NCBI GenBank assembly: GCA_963922585.1
Contig: CAWUIK010000004.1
Location: 1 to 64,000, forward strand
Reading direction: 5' to 3'
Origin: Parvicella sp963922585
GTDB lineage: Bacteria > Bacteroidota > Bacteroidia > Flavobacteriales_D > Parvicellaceae
Length of the DNA: 64,000 nucleotides
Shown: positions 26,908-35,258 of the stretch, piece by piece
Layout: each line of letters begins with the position of its first letter
Position numbering within the stretch: the stretch's first letter is position 1
Position numbers and translations under genes: made by a program
The notes under the pieces: model-generated
Told to the model about the DNA's origin: nothing
Seen by the model: the letters and a program-made list of their open reading frames with translations, nothing else
Database searches by the model: none

Positions 26908-28611
26908 TTAATTCAATAAATCTTTAACTTCTTCATATTTTCCTTTCTTCAAAATTTCACCATCTTTAATAATAAGAATTTGATTCATTTTTTTAGCTAA
27001 TTCGATATCAGAAGAAGAGACTACAAGAGTCCATTTATTATCTCTAGATATAAGGAAATCAAATATTTGTTTTCTTTCACTTAAAGGTAAAGTGGCAAAT
27101 AAATCTTTGACTAATAGTAATTTTGGTTTGTCTGCAATACTTCTTGCAAGTATGATTTTAGAGACAACACCTTTAGAAAATTGTTGTCCTAAAGGTTTAA
27201 TTCTTGTTTCGTATCCTTTTGGTAGCGCTTTTATAGTTTCATCTAGTCCAAGACTTTTTACTGCCCATTGAACATTTTCAAAGGTTGCATCAGGTCTTCC
27301 CATTGATATATTTTCATACAAAGTACCTTCAAATAAATCTTCAACCATCAAACAGTCACCAATCAGAGAATGTAGATGCATTAAATTCAAGTTTCCAAGT
27401 GGTAAATCATTGTAAGACAAAAAGCCCGATTGAGGAGAATATACACCAGATAAAATATTAAGTAATGTGGATTTTCCTGAATCAGTTTTACCAGAAATCA
27501 TTAATCTTTCGTTATGATCAATTTCAAGATTTATATTATTTAATGTGTTTTTAATATTATCAGAATATTTGAATGAAAGATTACTTGCTTCAATCTTTAA
27601 ACCTCCTTTATCACATTCTTTCTGAATAAAAGAACCGCCATCAGAATCAACTTCAAGATCTGTGATGTAGCCTATTTTATCTACTGCAGTTAAAACGTCA
27701 TAAATGGTTTCTAAACTAAGAATTAGTTTCTCTACTGAACTCAAAACCAATAAAATGATAATCTCAGCTGCTACAAACTGACCAATATTCATTTGTTGCT
27801 CAATAACAAGATATCCTCCAACAGCAAGTAGTCCAGTTGCAACAAGGACTTTGAAAATAATCATCATTATATATTGCGTTACCAATATCTTAAAGTGAGT
27901 TTCTCTTGCATCAATGTATTTAGTAGTAGAATGGTTTATTCTTTCTAAAGGTAAATTTGTGTAGCCAGCTAATTTAAAAGACATATTTGTTCTTGCCAGT
28001 TCTTCTAACCAATGGGCTACTTCATATTTGTTTTTAGATTCTTCTAAGCTACTTTTCAATCCTTTTTTGGCTGTAAGTTTAAAAATAGCATAAATTAAAA
28101 GCACTAGAATTAGACTGAAAATAATAAAGAAAGGGTGATACAAAGAGAGAAGAACTAATCCGAAAATTACTTGAATACTTGCTGTAGAGAAATCCATTAA
28201 TATTTTAGAAAGTCCTTTTTGTAATGTAATGGTATCAAAAAATCTATTCATTAATTCTGGTGCATAATGTTGGTTGAATTCCGACATTTTAATTCTTGGG
28301 ACTCTAGAAGCAAATTCGAAGGCAGCACGAGTAAAGATTTTTTGTTGTAAATATTCCGTAAGTTTTAATTTTTTAACCTGTAAAATTCCAGTTACCGCAA
28401 CACCTGAGATTACAAAAATCACCAATATAATCCAGGAAGTGCTTACCAAGCCTCCTTGAATTAAATTTATAATAGATTGAATCCCGAGAGGTAGAGAAAG
28501 ATAAACTAGACCATGAAAAATAGCATAGGTATAAATTTTCAAAATCTCAGCTTTATCATTTTTGAGCATCAATAGAAATCTATCGAATGGTTCAATATAA
28601 TTTTCTTTCAT
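26908..28611 (-). CDS. ABC half-transporter with degenerate ATPase domain
   Basis: A 567-residue membrane-ATPase fusion of the type I exporter fold, without peptidase domain. Transmembrane helices occupy about 30-300. The nucleotide-binding domain covers about 337-567. Walker A is recognisable (GKTDSGKST, 374-382). The other motifs deviate: the Q-loop Gln is Met422, the LSGGQ signature reads FSKGV (478-482), the Walker B Asp-Glu pair reads Lys502-Asp503 after LLLV, and the switch His position is Ser (VVSSSD, 531-535). So ATP may be bound, but canonical hydrolysis in a homodimer looks doubtful. No canonical partner ATPase is encoded here. It is the central gene of the TetR-ABC-HlyD-TolC unit. 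The substrate is unknown. Confidence 0.85.
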   Translation of the reverse strand: MKENYIEPFDRFLLMLKNDKAEILKIYTYAIFHGLVYLSLPLGIQSIINLIQGGLVSTSWIILVIFVISGVAVTGILQVKKLKLTEYLQQKIFTRAAFEFASRVPRIKMSEFNQHYAPELMNRFFDTITLQKGLSKILMDFSTASIQVIFGLVLLSLYHPFFIIFSLILVLLIYAIFKLTAKKGLKSSLEESKNKYEVAHWLEELARTNMSFKLAGYTNLPLERINHSTTKYIDARETHFKILVTQYIMMIIFKVLVATGLLAVGGYLVIEQQMNIGQFVAAEIIILLVLSSVEKLILSLETIYDVLTAVDKIGYITDLEVDSDGGSFIQKECDKGGLKIEASNLSFKYSDNIKNTLNNINLEIDHNERLMISGKTDSGKSTLLNILSGVYSPQSGFLSYNDLPLGNLNLMHLHSLIGDCLMVEDLFEGTLYENISMGRPDATFENVQWAVKSLGLDETIKALPKGYETRIKPLGQQFSKGVVSKIILARSIADKPKLLLVKDLFATLPLSERKQIFDFLISRDNKWTLVVSSSDIELAKKMNQILIIKDGEILKKGKYEEVKDLLN

Positions 28612-28614
28612 GTT

Positions 28615-29295
28615 CTAATCTTTTTTTATAAGTTCTATGGCCATTTTTTTATAAAAAGTAGTAATGGCATCTTCATTTTTAACTACATCTGTAAGTTTGG
28701 GCAAATATTCTGAAAAATATCTTTGATAATGTGCTCCTTCTATTATAGTAGAAACTAACATGTGAGGATATTTGTATTGTGGGTTAATTTCAATAATAAT
28801 TTGACTTATTCTTTCAACCAATTCTTTGTAAGGCAGGAATAATCCAACAGCATTATCTTTTTTGACGTTTTTGTTTAAATAAACTTTTGCGCTTTCGCTA
28901 ATAATTATTTTGTTTAATTTAATTTCATTAATATGATGAAAATTTGAATCTTCAGTTATGGGTTCAGTCAAAATTTGAATACTTTTTATTAATCGTTCTT
29001 CAGGGTTTTGAATATTTGCAAGTCCAAATATAAGCTTATATTCCATCCATCGCCAATACCATATCGTTAAATAGTGAAGTAAACTGTGTTTATTATCAAA
29101 GTATCTGTATATTGAAGCTTCAGTTGATTTTATTTTTAAACTAAGTTTTTTGAAAGTAAAATCTTCAAAACCTATTTCATAGATTAATTCAATACTTTCT
29201 TTAATAATCTTTTTCCCTAATTCGCTAGAATCAGGATCTTTGTTATAAACGATTTCGTTAATCTGTAACTTAACATTTGGAATAAATGACAGCAT
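28615..29295 (-). CDS. TetR/AcrR-family transcriptional regulator
   Basis: A 226-residue regulator. The N-terminal helix-turn-helix is at about 43-72 (FTFKKLSLKIKSTEASIYRYF), typical for TetR, followed by KHSLLHYL. The remaining ~150 residues form the helical ligand domain, rich in aromatic residues (WYWRWMEY). It is co-transcribed with the exporter it probably controls: the ABC gene starts three bases after it. A 13-bp palindrome next to the operon promoter is a plausible operator. The inducer is unknown. Confidence 0.88.
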   Translation of the reverse strand: MLSFIPNVKLQINEIVYNKDPDSSELGKKIIKESIELIYEIGFEDFTFKKLSLKIKSTEASIYRYFDNKHSLLHYLTIWYWRWMEYKLIFGLANIQNPEERLIKSIQILTEPITEDSNFHHINEIKLNKIIISESAKVYLNKNVKKDNAVGLFLPYKELVERISQIIIEINPQYKYPHMLVSTIIEGAHYQRYFSEYLPKLTDVVKNEDAITTFYKKMAIELIKKD

Positions 29296-29297
29296 TT

Positions 29298-29513
29298 CTA
29301 ACCTTTTAAATTATTTTTAATTTCTTGTGATTGTTCCCAATTCATATTTACAATAGGTAAAGCATAAATATCTTGATATTGATTTTTAAAGTTTTCTTGT
29401 AACTTTTTTTCTATACTTTCAAATAAAAGAGCTTTTGTTTTACAAGTAATTAGAAAAGAATTAACGTTGGGATCAATATGTCCTTCTTTTATAATAAAAC
29501 TTTTTAGAATCAT
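29298..29513 (-). CDS. Small cytosolic protein heading the exporter operon
   Basis: A 71-residue protein without signal peptide, membrane helix or recognised family. Sequence features are MILKSFIIKEGHIDPNV at the start and a helical, Lys/Glu-rich centre. It ends two bases before the TetR gene and is the first gene after the promoter at 29613-29620. Its position implies a role with the regulator or exporter, but this is inference from context only. Confidence 0.5.
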   Translation of the reverse strand: MILKSFIIKEGHIDPNVNSFLITCKTKALLFESIEKKLQENFKNQYQDIYALPIVNMNWEQSQEIKNNLKG

Positions 29514-29612
29514 TTTTTCTTCAATAAGAAATGAAGTGATTTCCTTACTTGTTTCGAAGTTTTTTGTGTGAATATGTAATAGTATCAGTTCTAATTGTTT
29601 TTAAATTGTTTA

Positions 29613-29620
29613 CAAATATA
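29613..29620 (-). promoter_or_regulatory. -7 promoter element of the exporter operon
   Basis: The minus strand reads TATATTTG, a TAnnTTTG match, about 100 bases upstream of the 71-residue gene. The palindrome at 29621-29633 directly abuts it on the upstream side. Confidence 0.55.
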
Positions 29621-29633
29621 ATAGTAATACTAT
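29621..29633. promoter_or_regulatory. Candidate TetR operator palindrome
   Basis: ATAGTAATACTAT is a perfect 6-1-6 palindrome immediately upstream of the -7 element, in the spacer where RNA polymerase would bind. A similar half-site (ATAGTATC) lies downstream at 29579-29586. Autoregulation by the TetR protein encoded in the operon is the simplest reading; binding is not shown. Confidence 0.45.
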
Positions 29634-29734
29634 CATATATGCAAACTTTAAAAACAAAAATATTGTTAAAACTATATTATTAGTTTATTTATGACTGTAA
29701 AAGAATAAATTAAAGTCAGAAATATAGTAAATCA

Positions 29735-30252
29735 TTATAGATTGTTTTCTAGTAAAATTGACCAATTCATAAGTGATAGAGATACAATAGAAAGCATAAT
29801 CAATATAGATATAATTATTGAGATAAGATATAATTTTTTAACAAAAGATATTAAACTTCCAATTGAAAGAAATATGCAGAAAATTAATATTGCAACAAAT
29901 TTTTTCCTAAAGGCGAAAAAAAATAAAAACTAATGAATGATATCATTACTGAGGAAATGCTTAAGATTTGACTTGAAATCTTTAATCCAAATTTATTTTT
30001 TTCGGAAATAGTTTCTTGATTGATGAAAGCAACATTTTTTTCAAATTCAGTTTTAGGGTTTTCTAAATCTATTTCTTTCATTTCCTCTTCATCCCAAGGT
30101 CTAGGTTCTTCAAAAATTTCAATACCTCTATTTGAGATTTCATCTTGTATCATTTTTAGTTGAATTTCATCCCAATCTTTTTTGTTAGTACTCATGTTTA
30201 TGAGTTGTTCGGCACTTTTTGTTCTTAATATTGTTTTGAATTTTTCAGTCAC
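29735..30252 (-). pseudogene. Membrane protein gene with apparent frameshift in an A8/T8 run
   Basis: The frame from ATG 30252 encodes a charged N-terminal part (residues 1-90, with MSTNKKDWDEIQLKM) and a first membrane segment, then stops at 29884 after 122 codons. Inserting one base in the homopolymer 29916-29923 (eight A on the plus strand) restores a continuous frame to TAA at 29735-29737. That frame adds two more strongly hydrophobic segments (FVAILIFCIFLSIGSLISF and YLISIIISILIMLSIVSL), and the total becomes exactly 173 codons. So the gene is probably a 172-residue three-helix membrane protein. The break may be real, phase-variable or a homopolymer sequencing error. The family is not recognised. 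Confidence 0.65.
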
Positions 30253-30415
30253 TATGTATCAATTAATTAAAAATTCGTTAATGGTTTAGAGAATAAGAAG
30301 GTGTAATTTACTTTTAAAATGTAATAAAATTGAGTTTTTCAAAAATATACTTTAGTTTTGTTATAACTTGTTTAAAATCTAAATTAATTATAATTTATTC
30401 AAGGTACATACAATT

Positions 30416-31555
30416 ATGAAATTCGGAACTAAAGCAATACATGGAGGATTACATCCAGATGAAGCAACTGGAGCTATTATGACACCTATCTATCAAACAT
30501 CAACTTATGTTCAGGAAGAAATTGGAGTTCACAAGGGATTTATGTATTCAAGATCAAAAAATCCAACTAGATCTGCACTTGAGGCAAATATAGCTGTTTT
30601 AGAAAATGGAAAATACGGGGCTGCATTTGGTTCAGGAATGGCCGCTATCGATTGTGTGCTTAAAATGTTGAACCCTGGAGATGAGGTAATATGCTCAAGT
30701 GATATTTATGGAGGAACCTATAGGATTTTTAAAACTATTTTTGAAAAATATGACATTAAATTTCACTTTGTTGATATGGTAAATTTGGATGAACTGAAGA
30801 ATAAAATAAACAAAAAAACTAAATTACTATGGGTAGAAACACCAACGAACCCTACCATGCAAATAATTGATATTACAGAAATTTCTAAAATAGCAAAATC
30901 AAATAATATTTTATTGGCTGTGGACAATACTTTTGCAACTCCCTATCTACAAAATCCTCTTGATTTAGGAGCAGACATTGTGATGCACTCAGCAACCAAA
31001 TATTTAGGTGGGCATTCTGATGTGGTAATGGGAGCATTAGTTGTTAAAGATCCAAAAATTGCCGAAGAAATGTATAGAATTCAAAATAGTTGCGGTGCAA
31101 TATGTGGACCTATGGATGCTTTTTTAGTTTTAAGAGGAATCAAAACATTACACTTGAGAATGAAACAACATTGTGAAAATGGAAAAATTATTGCACATTT
31201 TTTAAGTAAACATCCTAAAGTAAATAAAGTATTCTGGCCAGGATTTGAAACTCATCCGAATCATTTAGTAGCAATAAAACAAATGAAAGATTTTGGCGGG
31301 ATGATATCTTTTAATTTAAAAAATGATAATATAGATAATGCCAAAGAAATTATAAAGAAAGTCAAAATATTTGCTTTAGCAGAATCACTTGGTGGAGTGG
31401 AGTCTTTGATTGGGCATCCAGCGACCATGACACATGCTTCGATTCCTAGAGAAGAAAGAGAAAAACTAGGAATTACAGATTCATTAATAAGATTGAGTAT
31501 TGGAATTGAAGATGCAGATGATTTATTGGAGGATTTGAAAAATGCTTTATCATAG
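30416..31555 (+). CDS. Cystathionine gamma-synthase/lyase family PLP enzyme
   Basis: A 379-residue Cys/Met-metabolism PLP-dependent enzyme. The cofactor lysine lies in HSATKYLGGHSD (about residues 193-204). Other family marks are YSRSKNPTR, the SGMAAI stretch, WVETPTNPTMQ, and the C-terminal SLGGVESLIGHPATMTHAS. These fit cystathionine gamma-synthase or gamma-lyase (MetB/CGL group), which cannot be told apart reliably from sequence. It acts in methionine-cysteine interconversion. The 163-base upstream spacer shows no SAM-riboswitch consensus that I can recognise. Confidence 0.92.
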   Translation: MKFGTKAIHGGLHPDEATGAIMTPIYQTSTYVQEEIGVHKGFMYSRSKNPTRSALEANIAVLENGKYGAAFGSGMAAIDCVLKMLNPGDEVICSSDIYGGTYRIFKTIFEKYDIKFHFVDMVNLDELKNKINKKTKLLWVETPTNPTMQIIDITEISKIAKSNNILLAVDNTFATPYLQNPLDLGADIVMHSATKYLGGHSDVVMGALVVKDPKIAEEMYRIQNSCGAICGPMDAFLVLRGIKTLHLRMKQHCENGKIIAHFLSKHPKVNKVFWPGFETHPNHLVAIKQMKDFGGMISFNLKNDNIDNAKEIIKKVKIFALAESLGGVESLIGHPATMTHASIPREEREKLGITDSLIRLSIGIEDADDLLEDLKNALS

Positions 31556-31699
31556 GCAACTATTTTCAATTTGAAGTGTTTATTGTTTAGAATCTATTTT
31601 AAGTTGCATACCGTTCATCACAAAAGTTGGCGTTTTTGTAAAATTTTAGCTTATTTTAGAGAATTATTAATAACCTATATCAATTTTATATTTTTAATT

Positions 31700-33874
31700 A
31701 TGAAAAAATTTAACCAATCGCTTTTAACCATAATGATTGCTATTTTCTCGCTTTCATCGGTGGCTCAAGAAACTAGAAAACTTGAATCTTCCAATATGAG
31801 AGAGGGAGAGGATTTAGAGTATTGTATACAACATAAAAAAATGTTGGAAATGCTTAAGGATCCTCAGAAAATGAATGCTTACATGGTCGAACAAGCACAA
31901 TCAAAGTCAAAAGAAGAATCACTTAAAGATGAAAATGGTTTTATTCAAAGAGGAACAGTATACAAAATCCCTGTAGTTTTTCATATTTTACACAATGGAG
32001 GTCCTGAGAATATTTCTAGAGAGCAAGTTTTAGATGCTATGGAAATATTAAACAGAGATTTTAGGTTACAAAATGCTGATGCAAATACAGTACAATCTAC
32101 TTTTGCTGGAATGCCAACAGACGTAGAAATAGAATTTGAATTGGCTACAAAAGCACCCAATGGAGCATGCTTTAGTGGGATTACAAGAACTTTAAGTCCA
32201 ATGACTTTTCAAGGAGATAATGGAAATTCTCAAGTTCAGGCTATAGTAAATGGGAACGATGTTTTCAATGGTGCTTGGCCAGGTAACAAGTATATGAATG
32301 TATTTATTTGTGCTGAAATTGGAGGCGCAGCGGGATATACTACAAATCCAAGTAGTTGGTCAGCTACTTCTATGACAAATGGTATATGGGTTCAACAAAC
32401 ATATCTTGGTTCAATAGGTACTGGATCTGTAAACAGAAGTCGAACTTTAACTCACGAAGTTGGACACTGGTTGAATTTATCTCATACATGGGGATCTAAT
32501 AATAATCCAGGAAATACATCAAGTTGTTCATCTGATGATGGTGTAGCAGATACTCCTAGATGTATAGGGCTTACTAGTTGTTTGTTATCTGCAAATACAT
32601 GCTCTAATGATGCTGTAGACGGTTATTGGACTTCAGATGTAGTTGATAATGCTGAAAACTATATGGATTATTCATATTGTTCTAAAATGTTTACTCAAGG
32701 ACAAGTAAATAGAATGAGAACAGCTCTTTTAACTTCTTCAACAGGAAGAAGTAATTTAATAACTACAACAAACCATAACGAAACTGGAATTTCTTCAGCA
32801 CCAGAATTATGTGCAGCATATTTTTATGCTGACAAACAAGTGATATGCGAAGGAGAATCTGTAACTTTTACAGATGAATCATATAATTCTGTAAATGGAT
32901 GGACTTGGTCATTTACTGGAGGTACACCTTCAACATCTACTGCTCAAAATCCAACTGTAACATATGCTAATCCTGGTACTTATACAGTATCTTTACAAGC
33001 TTCAGATGGTTCAAATACAGCAACTGAAACAAAAACAGGATATATTACTGTATTACCAAATACAGGAAGAGATCTAACAATTCAAGAAGGTTTTGAAACA
33101 TTAACATTACCTGATTCTGAATGGTTCGTTTTTAACCCTAATCAAGGTACAACTTGGTCTGTAACTTCTACTGCTGCAGCAACTGGTTCAAAATCTTTAA
33201 GAATCCCTAAAACCAATAACAATTTAGGAGATATAGATGAGTTCATTAGTAGTACAATTGATTTATCTAACGTAAATGACTTGGAATTATCTTTCAAATA
33301 TGCTTTTGCTAAGCAAAATTCTGATAATGATGATTATATAAGAGTTTCAGTTTCTAATGACTGTGGAGAATCATGGTCAGTAAGAAAAAATATTTCAACA
33401 TCCTCTATTGCAACTGCAAATAACACAACTGGTAATTTTGTGCCTTCAGCTTCTCAATGGGAAACTGTTTCAATTACTAATATTACATCTTCATTTTGGA
33501 CTGAGAATTTCAGATTCAAAATAGCATACTATAATGGAGGAGGTAACAATATTTATATTGATGATATAAACATTTTTGATCCTTCAGATCCAAGTGCTAG
33601 TATTCTTGAAAGTCAAAGATTAGATGCTTTTAAACTATTCCCTAATCCAACAAATAGTATTACTAATTTGCTTATAAACGTTTCTTCAGTATCTGAAGCC
33701 AATATTTTCATAACTGATATGGTAGGTAAAGTTGTAGAGATTGTTCAAAGAGGTAGTTTATCTCAAGGAGAACATAACTTTAATATCAATGTTTCAGAAT
33801 TTAGCAAAGGGATATATTTTGTTAATGTAAATATTGATGGAAAAGTTTCAACTAAAAAGTTGATTGTAAAATAA
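31700..33874 (+). CDS. Secreted M43-type zinc metalloprotease with PKD and T9SS sorting domains
   Basis: Start at ATG 31700 gives a standard signal peptide (MKKFNQSLLTIMIAIFSLSS, cut before QETRK). The frame is open further upstream but that part looks non-coding. The pappalysin-like M43 domain has zinc motif HEVGHWLNLSH (His252, His256, His262) and a Met-turn in NYMDYSY. A PKD domain follows (about 370-450, WTWSFTGGTPSTST and NPGTYTVSLQASDG). Then comes a jelly-roll-like region (about 455-620) and a type A T9SS sorting domain (KLFPNPTNSITNLLI to the end). It is thus a surface or secreted peptidase. A strong terminator follows. Confidence 0.9.
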   Translation: MKKFNQSLLTIMIAIFSLSSVAQETRKLESSNMREGEDLEYCIQHKKMLEMLKDPQKMNAYMVEQAQSKSKEESLKDENGFIQRGTVYKIPVVFHILHNGGPENISREQVLDAMEILNRDFRLQNADANTVQSTFAGMPTDVEIEFELATKAPNGACFSGITRTLSPMTFQGDNGNSQVQAIVNGNDVFNGAWPGNKYMNVFICAEIGGAAGYTTNPSSWSATSMTNGIWVQQTYLGSIGTGSVNRSRTLTHEVGHWLNLSHTWGSNNNPGNTSSCSSDDGVADTPRCIGLTSCLLSANTCSNDAVDGYWTSDVVDNAENYMDYSYCSKMFTQGQVNRMRTALLTSSTGRSNLITTTNHNETGISSAPELCAAYFYADKQVICEGESVTFTDESYNSVNGWTWSFTGGTPSTSTAQNPTVTYANPGTYTVSLQASDGSNTATETKTGYITVLPNTGRDLTIQEGFETLTLPDSEWFVFNPNQGTTWSVTSTAAATGSKSLRIPKTNNNLGDIDEFISSTIDLSNVNDLELSFKYAFAKQNSDNDDYIRVSVSNDCGESWSVRKNISTSSIATANNTTGNFVPSASQWETVSITNITSSFWTENFRFKIAYYNGGGNNIYIDDINIFDPSDPSASILESQRLDAFKLFPNPTNSITNLLINVSSVSEANIFITDMVGKVVEIVQRGSLSQGEHNFNINVSEFSKGIYFVNVNIDGKVSTKKLIVK

Positions 33875-33901
33875 CCAATAAACTAATCATAATTAAAAAG
33901 G

Positions 33902-33938
33902 AAAGGCGAAGAAAATTATATTTTCTTCGCCTTTTTTG
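33902..33938. terminator. Bidirectional terminator between the M43 protease and NamZ-like genes
   Basis: A perfect hairpin has 15-bp arms AAAGGCGAAGAAAAT and ATTTTCTTCGCCTTT around a TAT loop and is followed by a T-run. The A-run on the left makes it usable by the convergent minus-strand gene too. Confidence 0.9.
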
Positions 33939-33954
33939 TATAAAGAATATTACT

Positions 33955-35163
33955 TTAATTTTTATATAAAAGATATTTAGATCTTATGTTTTCTTTGAAA
34001 ACTTTTACTTCATCTTGAAATGAGAGCCAAATTTCATCTGCGCTTTTTCCATTTTCAATCATTTTTTGGATATTTGGGTCACCAGTTAACAACCTGAAAA
34101 AGCCATCCTTTCTAAAGAAAGTGGATTTATCATTGCATTGATCATAACTAGCAACAAGCCAAAAAAGATATAGTTTTTGATAATTTCTAATATAATCATT
34201 GCCAAATCTTTCCAAATCATAACCGTAACATTTTTCACCTTCTAATTTTGGTTTTTTTGCACCAAACATAGGTTCTGGTATAAAATAATAGTCTGAAGAT
34301 ATAAATGGAGCACCAAACTGCTGAAAAGGTTTAGTTGTTCCTCTTCCAATACTTACGTTTGTTCCTTCAAACAAACAAAGAGAAGGGTAGAGGTAGATTG
34401 AAGCCATGTTGGGTAAGTTAGGTGAAGGAGCCACGGGTAGTTTATAAAAATCAGAATGAGCATAGTTTTTACATTTGATTACCGTTATATTGCATTGTAC
34501 ACCAGCGTTCAACCAATTTTCGCCATTAATCATTTGAGCATATTCTCCAATGGTCATTCCATGAACAATTGGAACAGGGTGCAAGCCAATATAAGATTCA
34601 TTTCCTTTTTTCAAAACTTGACCATCAACAAAATGTCCGTTGGGATTTGGTCTATCCAAAATAATTAAAGTTTTATTTTGTTCAGCACAAGCTTCCATAA
34701 CATAATGCATTGTACTGATATAAGTATAGAATCTAACTCCAACATCCTGTAAATCAAAAATTACAACATCTACATCATCAAGTTTTTCTTTAGATGGTTT
34801 TCTGTTGCTTTTTCCGTAAAGAGAAAAAATAGGTATTCCTGTTTTCTCATCTTTTTCGTCATTTACTTTTTCTCCAGCATCTGCAACACCTCTAAAACCA
34901 TGTTCGGGAGCGAAAACCTTAGTAATATTGATCCCCAAAGACAAAAGGGAATCAACCAAATGCTGTTTGCCAATAATTGAGGTTTGATTGGCAACAATGG
35001 CAACTCTTTTCTCTTTTATTAAACTCAGGTATTCATTTGTGTTTTCTGCACCAGTAATTATATTATAATTAAAATCTTGTGCGAAATTAGATGAGTAAAA
35101 TATAAAAAGGAAAAGAAAACCAAAAGTAATTTTTTTAAGAAAGAATTTAAAATCTATTTTCAT
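33955..35163 (-). CDS. DUF1343 / NamZ-like exo-beta-N-acetylmuramidase
   Basis: A 402-residue exported protein (signal peptide 1-28) of the DUF1343 family. Members studied in Bacillus subtilis and Tannerella forsythia (NamZ, GH171) remove MurNAc from the non-reducing end of peptidoglycan fragments. Visible family segments: VANQTSIIGKQHLVD, KVFAPEHGFRG, DLQDVGVRFYTYISTM, ILDRPNPNG, and EGTNVSIGRGTTKPF. The last of these is a strongly conserved block. It probably acts in periplasmic cell-wall recycling or in scavenging. It converges on the M43 protease gene and has its own -7 element. Confidence 0.9.
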   Translation of the reverse strand: MKIDFKFFLKKITFGFLFLFIFYSSNFAQDFNYNIITGAENTNEYLSLIKEKRVAIVANQTSIIGKQHLVDSLLSLGINITKVFAPEHGFRGVADAGEKVNDEKDEKTGIPIFSLYGKSNRKPSKEKLDDVDVVIFDLQDVGVRFYTYISTMHYVMEACAEQNKTLIILDRPNPNGHFVDGQVLKKGNESYIGLHPVPIVHGMTIGEYAQMINGENWLNAGVQCNITVIKCKNYAHSDFYKLPVAPSPNLPNMASIYLYPSLCLFEGTNVSIGRGTTKPFQQFGAPFISSDYYFIPEPMFGAKKPKLEGEKCYGYDLERFGNDYIRNYQKLYLFWLVASYDQCNDKSTFFRKDGFFRLLTGDPNIQKMIENGKSADEIWLSFQDEVKVFKENIRSKYLLYKN

Positions 35164-35185
35164 AATATTGGGTTATTTACTGTAT

Positions 35186-35193
35186 CAAAGATA
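35186..35193 (-). promoter_or_regulatory. -7 promoter element of the NamZ-like gene
   Basis: The minus strand reads TATCTTTG, 22 bases before the ATG. A TTTG on the same strand (35210-35213) is 16 bases upstream, a little closer than the usual -33 position. Confidence 0.5.
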
Positions 35194-35258
35194 ATTTATA
35201 TTTACTTTGCAAATTAAATGTATTGTCAAACAATCTTAAAACAACAAAGTTAATAATC

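Noticed and set aside
29742..29933. Plus-strand 63-codon frame
   Set aside because: The minus strand here encodes two membrane helices continuing the frameshifted gene; the plus frame is their shadow.
30253..30415. SAM riboswitch upstream of the Cys/Met PLP enzyme gene
   Set aside because: No recognisable SAM-I or SAM-II core sequence or convincing helices could be read in this AT-rich leader.
31571..31699. N-terminal extension of the M43 protease from an upstream TTG
   Set aside because: The extension would place 43 unrelated residues before a perfect signal peptide starting at ATG 31700.
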